From Bacteroidales bacterium M2 (GTDB lineage: Bacteria; Bacteroidota; Bacteroidia; Bacteroidales; Muribaculaceae), in the NCBI GenBank assembly GCA_001689415.1, contig LUJM01000118.1, positions 1-13,698 of the forward strand: 13,698 nucleotides of DNA, written 5' to 3'. A program made the translations under genes and the position numbers. This document shows positions 1-6,032 of this stretch, piece after piece (position 1 is the stretch's first letter; every line of letters starts with the position of its first letter). Below the pieces are notes generated by a model. It saw only the letters and a list, made by a program, of their open reading frames with translations. It was not told the origin of the DNA and searched no databases.

Positions 1-1199
1 GCATGATTAAGTTTCACCACTAATGATCCGGCATTAAGGATGATTTTGTCTCCCAAAAGCTTTTGAGCTATTGTGATATAAGGCGAGTACTCGGTTATAC
101 CTTTTCGAGCCATGGTCGACATTGAACCTTCGGTATGGGCATTGCCTCCGGACATTGGAATCTTGCCGGTATAACGGTCGAAATCAAATCCGACTGTTGC
201 ACTTGCTCCCGACCAAGGCGCGAAATTCTGGTAAACGATTACGCCAATGCGGTCGTCGACGCTGTGAAAATGACGCGGGTCGTCGATATAGTGATTGCCG
301 TAGCTATAGTATAATCGCAATGCGCCATTTGTTTTTTTGTAATGGTTCGTTGTGCTCACCGAGCCTTCGCCTCGGATAATGTGCTGATGATAGATGTCGG
401 TAGATTCAGGATTCGATAGGGTAGGGTACACCGGGTCGTTGCCTGTAAATTGCATAAAGGTGTAATCGGCCCGGATATTCCAATTATGGTTGATGTCGTA
501 GGCAAGCTTGGCGTATAGATTGCCTTGTTTGAAGTCAAAGCTTTTCTTTACGCCGTCTGTCCTGTCATATCCGAGCGATACGACTGATGAAAATTTACCG
601 AAGCGGCAGGTGTTTGATAATGAGCTTAGCCATGTGTTGTAAGAGCCGTACTGCGAGCTAAGCGTGGTTCTTGTGCCGTCTTTGGCTGCGTTTTTTGTGA
701 TTACGTTTATTACGCCGCCCATTGCGTTCGATCCGTACAGAACAGATGCCGGACCTCGGAGGATTTCTACGCGCTCAACGTATTCGGTTTCATAGAAATC
801 CGAAATACCGTGAGAGTAGATACCGGCAAACTGGGGCTGTCCGTCGACCATCATTAATATCGCACTGGCCTTGTCGCCACCTACGCCGCGTATTTTGATA
901 TGGCCTGAACCGCCATTGCTGACACCGAAGCCAAATATATTCCGTTCGGAAACAAAAAGACTCGGTACCATGCCGGAAACGGCACTAAGCAATTGGGTGC
1001 TGCCGGTAGCTTCGAGTTGGCTACTGCCTATGGTTGTTACTGTATATGGCAGGAGGTCCCTGCCGACCGGATTGTTACTGCCGGTTACGACAAGCTCGTC
1101 GAGTTGGCGAGAGTATAGTGAGTCGGGGCTATCTTGGGCATATAGTATATTGGCAACCGTCAGCGAAGTGAGTAATAAAACAATTCGGGTCGTAATCAT
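1..1199 (-). CDS. TonB-dependent outer-membrane receptor (partial, N-terminal part)
   Basis: An open frame starts at the ATG at 1199-1197 and runs without a stop off the left edge, giving about 399 residues. Residues 1-21 look like a signal peptide (MITTR, a hydrophobic core, cleavage likely after LYA-21). A TonB-box-like DELVVT follows at 34-39. A plug domain is visible at roughly 45-170, with IKIRGVGG (101-108), VDGQP (118-122), VEILRGPASVLYGSNAMGG (144-162) and INVITKN (164-170). After that come alternating aromatic/polar strands typical of the start of the 22-stranded barrel. There is no carboxypeptidase-like N-terminal domain of the SusC type, so it resembles a siderophore, cobalamin or metal receptor (BtuB/CirA style) rather than a glycan importer. 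The substrate cannot be told from this part. The barrel C-terminus and any partner lipoprotein lie outside the window. It is divergent from tag. Confidence 0.93.
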   Translation of the reverse strand, partial: MITTRIVLLLTSLTVANILYAQDSPDSLYSRQLDELVVTGSNNPVGRDLLPYTVTTIGSSQLEATGSTQLLSAVSGMVPSLFVSERNIFGFGVSNGGSGHIKIRGVGGDKASAILMMVDGQPQFAGIYSHGISDFYETEYVERVEILRGPASVLYGSNAMGGVINVITKNAAKDGTRTTLSSQYGSYNTWLSSLSNTCRFGKFSSVVSLGYDRTDGVKKSFDFKQGNLYAKLAYDINHNWNIRADYTFMQFTGNDPVYPTLSNPESTDIYHQHIIRGEGSVSTTNHYKKTNGALRLYYSYGNHYIDDPRHFHSVDDRIGVIVYQNFAPWSGASATVGFDFDRYTGKIPMSGGNAHTEGSMSTMARKGITEYSPYITIAQKLLGDKIILNAGSLVVKLNH

Positions 1200-1241
1200 A
1201 CGATAAGATGAGTTTTAAAGATTGTACACAATATCTCGATG

Positions 1242-1249
1242 CAAAGATA
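1242..1249 (-). promoter_or_regulatory. Possible -7 element for the TonB receptor
   Basis: On the minus strand the sequence reads TATCTTTG, an exact match to the Bacteroidota -7 consensus TAnnTTTG, 42 bp before the receptor ATG. No TTTG lies 19-21 bp further upstream, so the -33 element is missing or poor. That would fit a promoter needing an activator, or a chance match. Confidence 0.4.
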
Positions 1250-1311
1250 TCGCATAAGAAAATAAGCTCATTGCCTAAATTGTGGAAAGATTTACCAAAA
1301 TTACGGATTAA

Positions 1312-1325
1312 TTGCCATATGGCAA
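1312..1325. repeat. Perfect 14-bp palindrome TTGCCATATGGCAA
   Basis: TTGCC-ATAT-GGCAA is self-complementary over all 14 bases. It lies upstream of the proposed receptor -7 element and about 150 bp from the tag promoter region. Size, symmetry and position fit a dimeric regulator's operator, possibly one sensing the receptor's substrate. No regulator gene is in the window. Confidence 0.45.
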
Positions 1326-1476
1326 AATATTGCATTCAGCTAAGCGCCGGTATTCGGTATATGGTTTATTTCATACTGTAGCTTTTCGAGGAATGATGCG
1401 GCGTGTGCTCCGTCTTGCGAACATAAGCTTGGAGAGCTTCGCATGGTAGAATTAGTGATATTTGGATTACATTGAT

Positions 1477-1484
1477 TACTTTTG
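1477..1484 (+). promoter_or_regulatory. Possible -7 element for tag
   Basis: TACTTTTG matches TAnnTTTG exactly and lies 23 bp before the tag ATG. The expected TTTG about 20 bp upstream is absent (TAGT is found there), so this is a half match only. Confidence 0.4.
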
Positions 1485-1507
1485 TAGAATAAATAATATG
1501 GCAGTAT

Positions 1508-2083
1508 ATGAATAAAGATACTATAATACGTTGTCAGTGGTGCGGTGATGACCCTTTGTATGTTGAATATCATGATAAGGAGTGGGGTCGGGTAGTGCAC
1601 GATGACAGAAGTCTTTTCGAGTTCCTGATTCTTGAAAGTGCGCAGGCTGGGCTTGCCTGGATTACTATACTGAGGAAGCGCGAGGCTTACCGCAAGGCGT
1701 TCTATGATTTCGATTATCGACTTGTGGCAAGGATGACCGCTGATGATGAAGCGAGGCTTATGAGTTTCGATGGAATCGTTAAAAACCGACTTAAGATACA
1801 TAGTGCGATTGTCAATGCACGCTTGTTCGGGAACATAGTTGATGAGTTTGGGTCCTTTTATTCGTATGTGATGTCCTTTTTTCCGGACGGTAGGCGCATA
1901 GTCAATGATGTCCCAAACCAAGAGTCCTTGCCTGTTACATCTGATATTTCAGATGCGATGAGTGCAGATATGAAGCGTCGTGGCTTTAAGTTTTTCGGGT
2001 CTACAATCTGTTATTCATTTCTTCAGGCAACCGGTTTTATCGATGATCACCTGAACACATGTATGTGTAAGAATAAAGAGTAA
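1508..2083 (+). CDS. tag: DNA-3-methyladenine glycosylase I
   Basis: The 191-residue protein matches TagA in length and motifs. It excises 3-methyladenine from alkylated DNA, starting base-excision repair in the cytoplasm. The N-terminus carries RCQWC (8-12) and YHDKEWG (21-27). C9 and H22 align with the zinc ligands C4 and H17 of E. coli Tag. The C-terminal DDHLNTC supplies the second His-Cys pair. The segment LFEFLILESAQAGLAW contains E43, aligned with the catalytic/base-recognition Glu38 of E. coli, followed by the family hallmark WITILRKREAYR. Helix-hairpin-helix residues follow (FDGIVKNRLKI). No Shine-Dalgarno is visible, as usual in this phylum. The gene stands alone, divergent from the receptor and convergent with the DUF3843-like gene. 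Confidence 0.96.
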   Translation: MNKDTIIRCQWCGDDPLYVEYHDKEWGRVVHDDRSLFEFLILESAQAGLAWITILRKREAYRKAFYDFDYRLVARMTADDEARLMSFDGIVKNRLKIHSAIVNARLFGNIVDEFGSFYSYVMSFFPDGRRIVNDVPNQESLPVTSDISDAMSADMKRRGFKFFGSTICYSFLQATGFIDDHLNTCMCKNKE

Positions 2084-2235
2084 ACCTTAAACCATAATTC
2101 AGAACTTCAAAGTGGCATTTTTATTACAATTACCATGTATTTGAGTGAAATATATTTGTTTCAGTTGACGTCGTTTACTCACTTGCAGACATTGGCACGG
2201 CACAGGTGTAAGCACCCGAAATGACCTGCCATAAA

Positions 2236-3813
2236 CTATGCCTCTGCCACAAAAGGCACAGTGTCCCGACCGGAGTAATCGTTGAAGAAGCGGATATTAT
2301 TTTGGAATAATTTTCGACCGGTCTCGACCGATATTGCCGAATTTAATGCAGCATCAGGTATAAGCCTGTTCTTAATGATATATTCACGCATCTCCGGTGT
2401 TGATAATGAATGGTCAAATATTAGAGAAAGCCCGGCATGCGATGCATCTTCCTTGTCATAGTAAGGATTGTTCTTGATTTTAACACAGGAGGCCCATCCC
2501 GGCAAGATGGCAACAGTGCCATCCGAGTTGAGGAAGTAAAGCAGGTTTCCGGTATCACGGATATCGGCAAGTAGTTTAGGACTTACATTGGCATTGGGCG
2601 CTTTGTCACCGTAAGCAAGACTTATATACTCTTCATATGAGCCACACACACCTATACGCTGATTGCCAAATGCCTTTAAGTGAAATTTATACACCTCATT
2701 ACGCTGTTTCTCTTTTTCACAGTGAGCTTTGTGGCAATTTTCGTAGATCTCGGACGGCAGGCTATGAAGGCCAAGTCCATTCATAAGCCACACGCCATCT
2801 AAAAACACAAGAGAAACCAAAGCAGATTTACCGGGAGCAACTTCAGGGGCAAATCTCTCACCGGGCATAGTAGATGCCGAAAGAGTGAGCTTTTCTCCAT
2901 TGGTGTCTTCGAGCACAAGTTCGCTTTCACCTACGGTTACATACCTGTAATATTTATATGGACGAGATTTCAACTCCGATAGGATTGGTATATAGCATTC
3001 TTCCTCCGGTTCATGGTACAGATTCACTATTTCTGCTAACCATTCGTATGCCGGGATAGCCAAAGGTCCAATCAGGGCGTTCATCGGCAAAAACGATTCG
3101 AGTGCATACTCTTCCGCACTCTTGTCGTTGCGCCCGATAGATTGGAAGAGATGCTTAATCAAGTCCTCAACATCATTTGTCGCTTTTTTCTTGTCGTTGA
3201 TATGTGTCAGATAGCAGCGGTCACATAGCCATGCGCACAGACTGCGAATCTGATAGAAGAGAGGCTCGCCAATTTCTTCCTCGGGCATAAGCATAGGGCG
3301 TGCAGGAGTGTCTGGTGCATCTTCGTAAGCTTTTGCAAGATCTGGCATCAATGCTATAGCCAGCATGCGAAGTCCCGGATTATTGGGATTCAGAATCGTC
3401 CCGGGGGTGAACTCGTTAGCTACATACCAAAGCAAGAACAACACGGCATGAAACGATGGAAATTCATCGCTGTAGGGATAGATTAAAGTCTGCTCTTTAA
3501 TTTTGTAAAATGGGAAGCTGTTGCCGTATTTCTTCTTGTACAATGAAGTAAATGCAGCCCATACTCCGGACCCGGACACGAGGTCTTCTACGTAGCATGT
3601 AAGTATGATTGCCATGCGCCTGCTTACTTCATTGGTAAACCCTGGCTGTTTGGAGAAAAACTTTTGAATAGTGGGATATATCCTGTTTGCAAGACCTACA
3701 TAAAACATATCGCTTGGGAACTGCTCTGCATTGAAATGAGTTGCGCAGAATTCAAGACGCGAGATTTTATTATTAGGTACAATTTTTATCTTGGTTTTCT
3801 TTGATCTTGACAT
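2236..3813 (-). CDS. DUF3843-like protein of unknown function
   Basis: A 525-residue soluble protein with no signal peptide or membrane segment. It resembles the DUF3843 family known from Bacteroidetes, recognised by pattern memory only. The N-terminal half has SDMFYVGLANRIYPTI, RRMAIILTCYVEDLVSG and FLLWYVAN, all typical of that family. A beta-rich middle (about 285-345) contains SELVLEDTNG and ALVSLVFLDGVWLMNGLG. The C-terminus has NPYYDKEDA, LIPDAALNS and LFQNNIRFFNDY. No catalytic motif is evident and I assign no function. I chose the second Met (3813) as start: the first Met (3840, nine codons longer) overlaps a TAACTTTG -7 promoter element and would probably not be in the transcript. 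The gene is monocistronic, downstream of fic on the same strand, and ends 152 bp from the convergent tag. Confidence 0.82.
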   Translation of the reverse strand: MSRSKKTKIKIVPNNKISRLEFCATHFNAEQFPSDMFYVGLANRIYPTIQKFFSKQPGFTNEVSRRMAIILTCYVEDLVSGSGVWAAFTSLYKKKYGNSFPFYKIKEQTLIYPYSDEFPSFHAVLFLLWYVANEFTPGTILNPNNPGLRMLAIALMPDLAKAYEDAPDTPARPMLMPEEEIGEPLFYQIRSLCAWLCDRCYLTHINDKKKATNDVEDLIKHLFQSIGRNDKSAEEYALESFLPMNALIGPLAIPAYEWLAEIVNLYHEPEEECYIPILSELKSRPYKYYRYVTVGESELVLEDTNGEKLTLSASTMPGERFAPEVAPGKSALVSLVFLDGVWLMNGLGLHSLPSEIYENCHKAHCEKEKQRNEVYKFHLKAFGNQRIGVCGSYEEYISLAYGDKAPNANVSPKLLADIRDTGNLLYFLNSDGTVAILPGWASCVKIKNNPYYDKEDASHAGLSLIFDHSLSTPEMREYIIKNRLIPDAALNSAISVETGRKLFQNNIRFFNDYSGRDTVPFVAEA

Positions 3814-3837
3814 TATAGAAAAACTGTATTTTAACCG

Positions 3838-3867
3838 CAAAGTTAATTGCTTGTTTTTATAAACAAG
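3838..3867 (-). promoter_or_regulatory. Promoter of the DUF3843-like gene
   Basis: The minus strand reads CTTG-N18-TAACTTTG. The -7 element (3845-3838) is an exact TAnnTTTG match; the -33 element is imperfect and two bases closer than the usual N20. An inverted repeat CTTGTTT-TTAT-AAACAAG (plus-strand 3850-3867) fills the spacer and -33 region and could be an operator or a chance AT-rich hairpin. Confidence 0.5.
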
Positions 3868-4017
3868 TATTTTTTCGATATAGTTTTGTCTCTATGCGAT
3901 TATCTCAGTAAAAAGAAGGCATTGACTACGAGCTTTTAAAGAAAAGGTAGGACCGAAAGCCAGACGAGAAGATATAGAGAGTATTTAGAATGCAGATTTC
4001 AATGTGTTTAATAAATT

Positions 4018-4054
4018 TTCTTTCTTTGATTATGTTAATTATCTTCAGAAAGAA
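4018..4054 (-). terminator. Weak hairpin after fic (possible terminator)
   Basis: Arms TTCTTTC (4018-4024) and GAAAGAA (4048-4054) pair on either strand, with a few more pairs inside and an AT-rich loop. It lies just beyond the fic stop. The stem is AT-rich and lacks a clean T run, so the call is weak. The rest of 3868-4080 shows nothing recognisable. Confidence 0.25.
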
Positions 4055-4080
4055 CCATTTCATATAATATTTTATTTTTG

Positions 4081-5142
4081 TCATGCTTTAACATTAACTA
4101 TCCAACCTCGTTTTTTCCCTTCGGGTCGAGTGATATAACCTTTTTCTGCGAGGTTGTCAACTTGTTTTTGGATAGCGGAGCGACTTATGCCGAGAGTTGT
4201 TGAAATTGTCGAGAGTGAGGCGTTGGGGTCAGATTGAAGGACACGGAGAATACGTCCGGGGGTTGTCGTAGAAAAGCGTATAATTTCACCCTCGTGCCAC
4301 CACATAGTTTCTCGGTCGCCTGACAAAAATTCAAGCATTGACGAAATGTCGGCAGTTAATGCCGATTCCATATATTCCACGAATGGAGCTATAGACTTCA
4401 AAGAAGCGTGTGCACCATCTGCTGGAATGGGACCGACTGCGGCATCGGCAAGCCCCAACGCGTTGAGATATGCTTTCTTATTCTTGCTGCGGATAACCAT
4501 CATTGGCCAGTTGTGACGGCGCAAGATGAAATTAACCATCAGTCGTGCTATACGGCCGTTACCATCCTCAAACGGGTGAATACGAATATAACGATAATGG
4601 AATAGTGCAGCAAGCTGAATAGGACTTAGAGAGCCTTCCGGTACGGCATTATTATACCACTGCACTAAATCAGCCATTAAAGCAGGCGTTTCTTCCGGTG
4701 AAGCATATTCAAACCGCTCTCCTGTCGGGGTAATAACGGAATTAGGCCGAGTTTTGTATCGTACGGCATGAACAGTGTAACTTGTGGTTTCACCACCGGG
4801 CAGCTGACGATAGACCTTATAATCTTCACGTAGCATCACCTGATGAACCTGTCGAATAAATGTTTCAGTCAAAGGTTCATCTGTATCAGCTTCCTGCTCG
4901 ACCATATTTAGGCAGATATTATGTGCTTTCATCTCCTCAAGGTCTTTCATCTTGGCAGTGCCTATTACTTCTCCGAGAAGAAGAAGCACCTCTGTTTGAC
5001 CGTAAGTGAGAGTGTTGCCCTCAATGTGGTTACTGTTATAATTGAAATCAAGCATAAACTTCAGCTTCAACCGTTTTTCGTCATCTGCTGAAAGGGGCTG
5101 AAGGGCTAACCACTGTCTGTAAAGTTTATCGAGTTGCGCCAT
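4081..5142 (-). CDS. fic: Fic family protein, class II, with C-terminal winged helix
   Basis: A 353-residue Fic enzyme, a family that usually transfers AMP from ATP to hydroxyl side chains of target proteins. The complete catalytic motif HPFEDGNGRIAR lies at 189-200, with H189 as catalytic base and the phosphate-binding GNGR loop at 194-197. A class II inhibitory helix motif, S37-N-H-I-E41-G, matches (S/T)xxxE(G/N); E41 is expected to block productive ATP binding until relieved. Residues 294-353 form a winged helix (GRILRVLQSDPNASLSTIS, then LGISRSAIQKQVDNLAEKGYI), suggesting it binds DNA. Its own promoter carries repeated TACCACC sites, so self-repression is likely. The ATG at 5142 lies only 15 nt past the -7 element, giving an almost leaderless mRNA. 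No separate antitoxin gene is adjacent. The target protein is unknown. Confidence 0.95.
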   Translation of the reverse strand: MAQLDKLYRQWLALQPLSADDEKRLKLKFMLDFNYNSNHIEGNTLTYGQTEVLLLLGEVIGTAKMKDLEEMKAHNICLNMVEQEADTDEPLTETFIRQVHQVMLREDYKVYRQLPGGETTSYTVHAVRYKTRPNSVITPTGERFEYASPEETPALMADLVQWYNNAVPEGSLSPIQLAALFHYRYIRIHPFEDGNGRIARLMVNFILRRHNWPMMVIRSKNKKAYLNALGLADAAVGPIPADGAHASLKSIAPFVEYMESALTADISSMLEFLSGDRETMWWHEGEIIRFSTTTPGRILRVLQSDPNASLSTISTTLGISRSAIQKQVDNLAEKGYITRPEGKKRGWIVNVKA

Positions 5143-5157
5143 ATCTATTATTTAGCG

Positions 5158-5189
5158 CAAAGATATAAAATATACCACCGAAAAGCAAA
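5158..5189 (-). promoter_or_regulatory. fic promoter (TTTG-N20-TATCTTTG)
   Basis: On the minus strand TTTG (5189-5186) is followed by exactly 20 bases and then TATCTTTG (5165-5158), a perfect Bacteroidota -33/-7 pair. The spacer contains a whole copy of the repeated TACCACC element (5171-5185). A protein bound there would sit between the two sigma-contact sites. Confidence 0.8.
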
Positions 5190-5276
5190 TATACCACCTT
5201 AAAAGATGTATAAATAAAATGGAAGGACAATATTCATACCACCAAAATCGCAATGTACCACCTGAAAAGTGGTATA
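5171..5276. repeat. Array of four TACCACC operator-like repeats upstream of fic
   Basis: On the plus strand TACCACC occurs at 5173-5179, 5192-5198, 5237-5243 and 5256-5262. Three copies are followed after 1-2 bases by AAAAG; the third copy (5237) is followed by AAAA directly. Spacings between starts are 19, 45 and 19 bp, so the array is two equal pairs. The last copy also forms a perfect inverted repeat with a downstream half site: TACCAC (5256-5261), 7 bases, GTGGTA (5269-5274). The first copy lies in the fic promoter spacer and the second directly upstream of its -33 element. The likely ligand is the winged-helix domain of the Fic protein; that is inference. Confidence 0.75.
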
Positions 5277-5330
5277 TTCTTTTCTATTGCCATTTTTCCG
5301 GCGCAGCCATACATGCTTGGCGAATAAAGA

Positions 5331-5364
5331 AAAGCGCCGAAAATCATTCGATTTTCAGCGCTTT
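5331..5364 (-). terminator. Intrinsic terminator of tRNA-Lys
   Basis: A 15-bp stem (arms 5331-5345 and 5350-5364, one G-T pair) closes a 4-base loop. On the minus strand the arm beginning AAAGCGC follows the tRNA and is followed by a T-rich TTTTCTTTATT. The hairpin starts at the last A of the encoded CCA (5364), so it directly abuts the tRNA 3' end. Confidence 0.75.
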
Positions 5365-5439
5365 GGTGACCTCGGAGGGGCTCGAACCCTCGACCCACTG
5401 ATTAAGAGTCAGTTGCTCTACCAACTGAGCTACGAAGTC
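5364..5439 (-). tRNA. tRNA-Lys (anticodon CTT)
   Basis: The minus strand folds into a standard 76-nt cloverleaf. The acceptor arms are GACTTCG (5439-5433) and CGAGGTC, followed by discriminator A (5367) and an encoded CCA (5366-5364). The D arm is GCTC-AGTTGGTAGA-GC. The anticodon stem ACTGA/TCAGT encloses the loop CTCTTAA, giving anticodon CTT (lysine, AAG). The T arm is GAGGG-TTCGAGC-CCCTC. The mature body without CCA is 5367-5439. It is transcribed from its own promoter and ends at a strong hairpin. Confidence 0.97.
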
Positions 5440-5470
5440 GATTGCTTAGGGTTGTTTCCCAATTGCGGTG

Positions 5471-5502
5471 CAAAGTTAGGCACTTTTTATTAATTGTGCA
5501 AA
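5471..5502 (-). promoter_or_regulatory. tRNA-Lys promoter (TTTG-N20-TAACTTTG)
   Basis: The minus strand reads TTTG (5502-5499), 20 bases, then TAACTTTG (5478-5471), a perfect match to the phylum consensus. It lies 32 bp before the tRNA 5' end, in the gap between the nrdG stop and the tRNA. Confidence 0.8.
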
Positions 5503-5531
5503 TTTTTTGGCAACTTTTTTTGTAAAAATTT

Positions 5532-6032
5532 TTATTCTTCTCTATGCCAGTACTCGATATTGCCGGTTTCGAGCGAGTCTTTTACCTTGATTAGACGCTG
5601 GTTATCGCTGCCACGGAATAAAAGTTCGGTGTTTCGGCGTGACTCGATGTACGGACCGTCTACAAGCACGTCGATATAGTCAAGCAGCGCACGCATGTCC
5701 TCATTCTGTATCACCTGCTCGTACGAAAAGCCTGTATAGCACCATATGTTGCGGCCACTTTCTTTAATGCGTCTTGCCAGTGGCAGCAGGGATTTTGCAT
5801 TATACATCGGGTCGCCGCCGGAAAAGGTGACATCAAAATTATTATAATCTATAATTCCGACAATCTCGTCGATATCCATTTGCCGGCCGGCGTCGAATGA
5901 CCACGTGCCCGGATTGTGACATCCGGGGCAGTGGTGTTCGCATCCTGCAAAGTAGATCGAAGTGCGAAGTCCGGGGCCGTCTACGCTTGTGCCTTCTACT
6001 ATGTCTACAACCTGCAGCATATTTTTATTCAT
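5532..6032 (-). CDS. nrdG: Anaerobic ribonucleotide reductase activating protein (radical SAM)
   Basis: A 166-residue radical SAM enzyme that cleaves S-adenosylmethionine to put the glycyl radical on NrdD. The cluster motif C31-EHH-C35-PG-C38 (CxxxCxxC) is intact, and an SGGDPM (71-76) SAM-binding motif follows. The N-terminal DIVEGTSVDGPGLRTSIYFAGC and the later VLVDGPY are typical of NrdG. Length is normal for the family. The ATG overlaps the end of nrdD by 8 nt (ATGAATAA), so the two are almost certainly translationally coupled and made from one mRNA. Nothing is odd about it. Confidence 0.97.
   Translation of the reverse strand: MNKNMLQVVDIVEGTSVDGPGLRTSIYFAGCEHHCPGCHNPGTWSFDAGRQMDIDEIVGIIDYNNFDVTFSGGDPMYNAKSLLPLARRIKESGRNIWCYTGFSYEQVIQNEDMRALLDYIDVLVDGPYIESRRNTELLFRGSDNQRLIKVKDSLETGNIEYWHREE

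Larger units (their letters stand above)
1200..1507. other. Divergent intergenic region between the TonB receptor and tag
   Basis: This 308-bp gap holds the start regions of two divergent genes. It contains -7-like elements TATCTTTG (1249-1242, minus) and TACTTTTG (1477-1484, plus) and a perfect 14-bp palindrome at 1312-1325. A 34-codon minus-strand frame (1340-1444) is also present. I looked for cobalamin and TPP riboswitch core motifs upstream of the receptor and did not see them. Nothing else is recognisable. Confidence 0.6.

Noticed and set aside
1200..1340. A cobalamin or TPP riboswitch before the TonB receptor
   Set aside because: None of the conserved core motifs of these riboswitches is present in the leader.
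1340..1921. A 193-codon minus-strand frame
   Set aside because: Most of it is antisense to tag, which has clear family motifs; only its last 34 codons lie outside and are noted separately.
4650..4662. A further TATACCACT match inside the fic coding region
   Set aside because: It lacks the final C and the AAAAG part, is explained by the Gln-Trp-Tyr codons, and is far from the promoter.
5219..5493. Plus-strand open frames of 60 and 74 codons across the tRNA region
   Set aside because: They read antisense through tRNA-Lys; peptides such as EGLEPSTH and GGARTLDPLIKSQLLYQLSYE are a well-known artefact of tRNA antisense.
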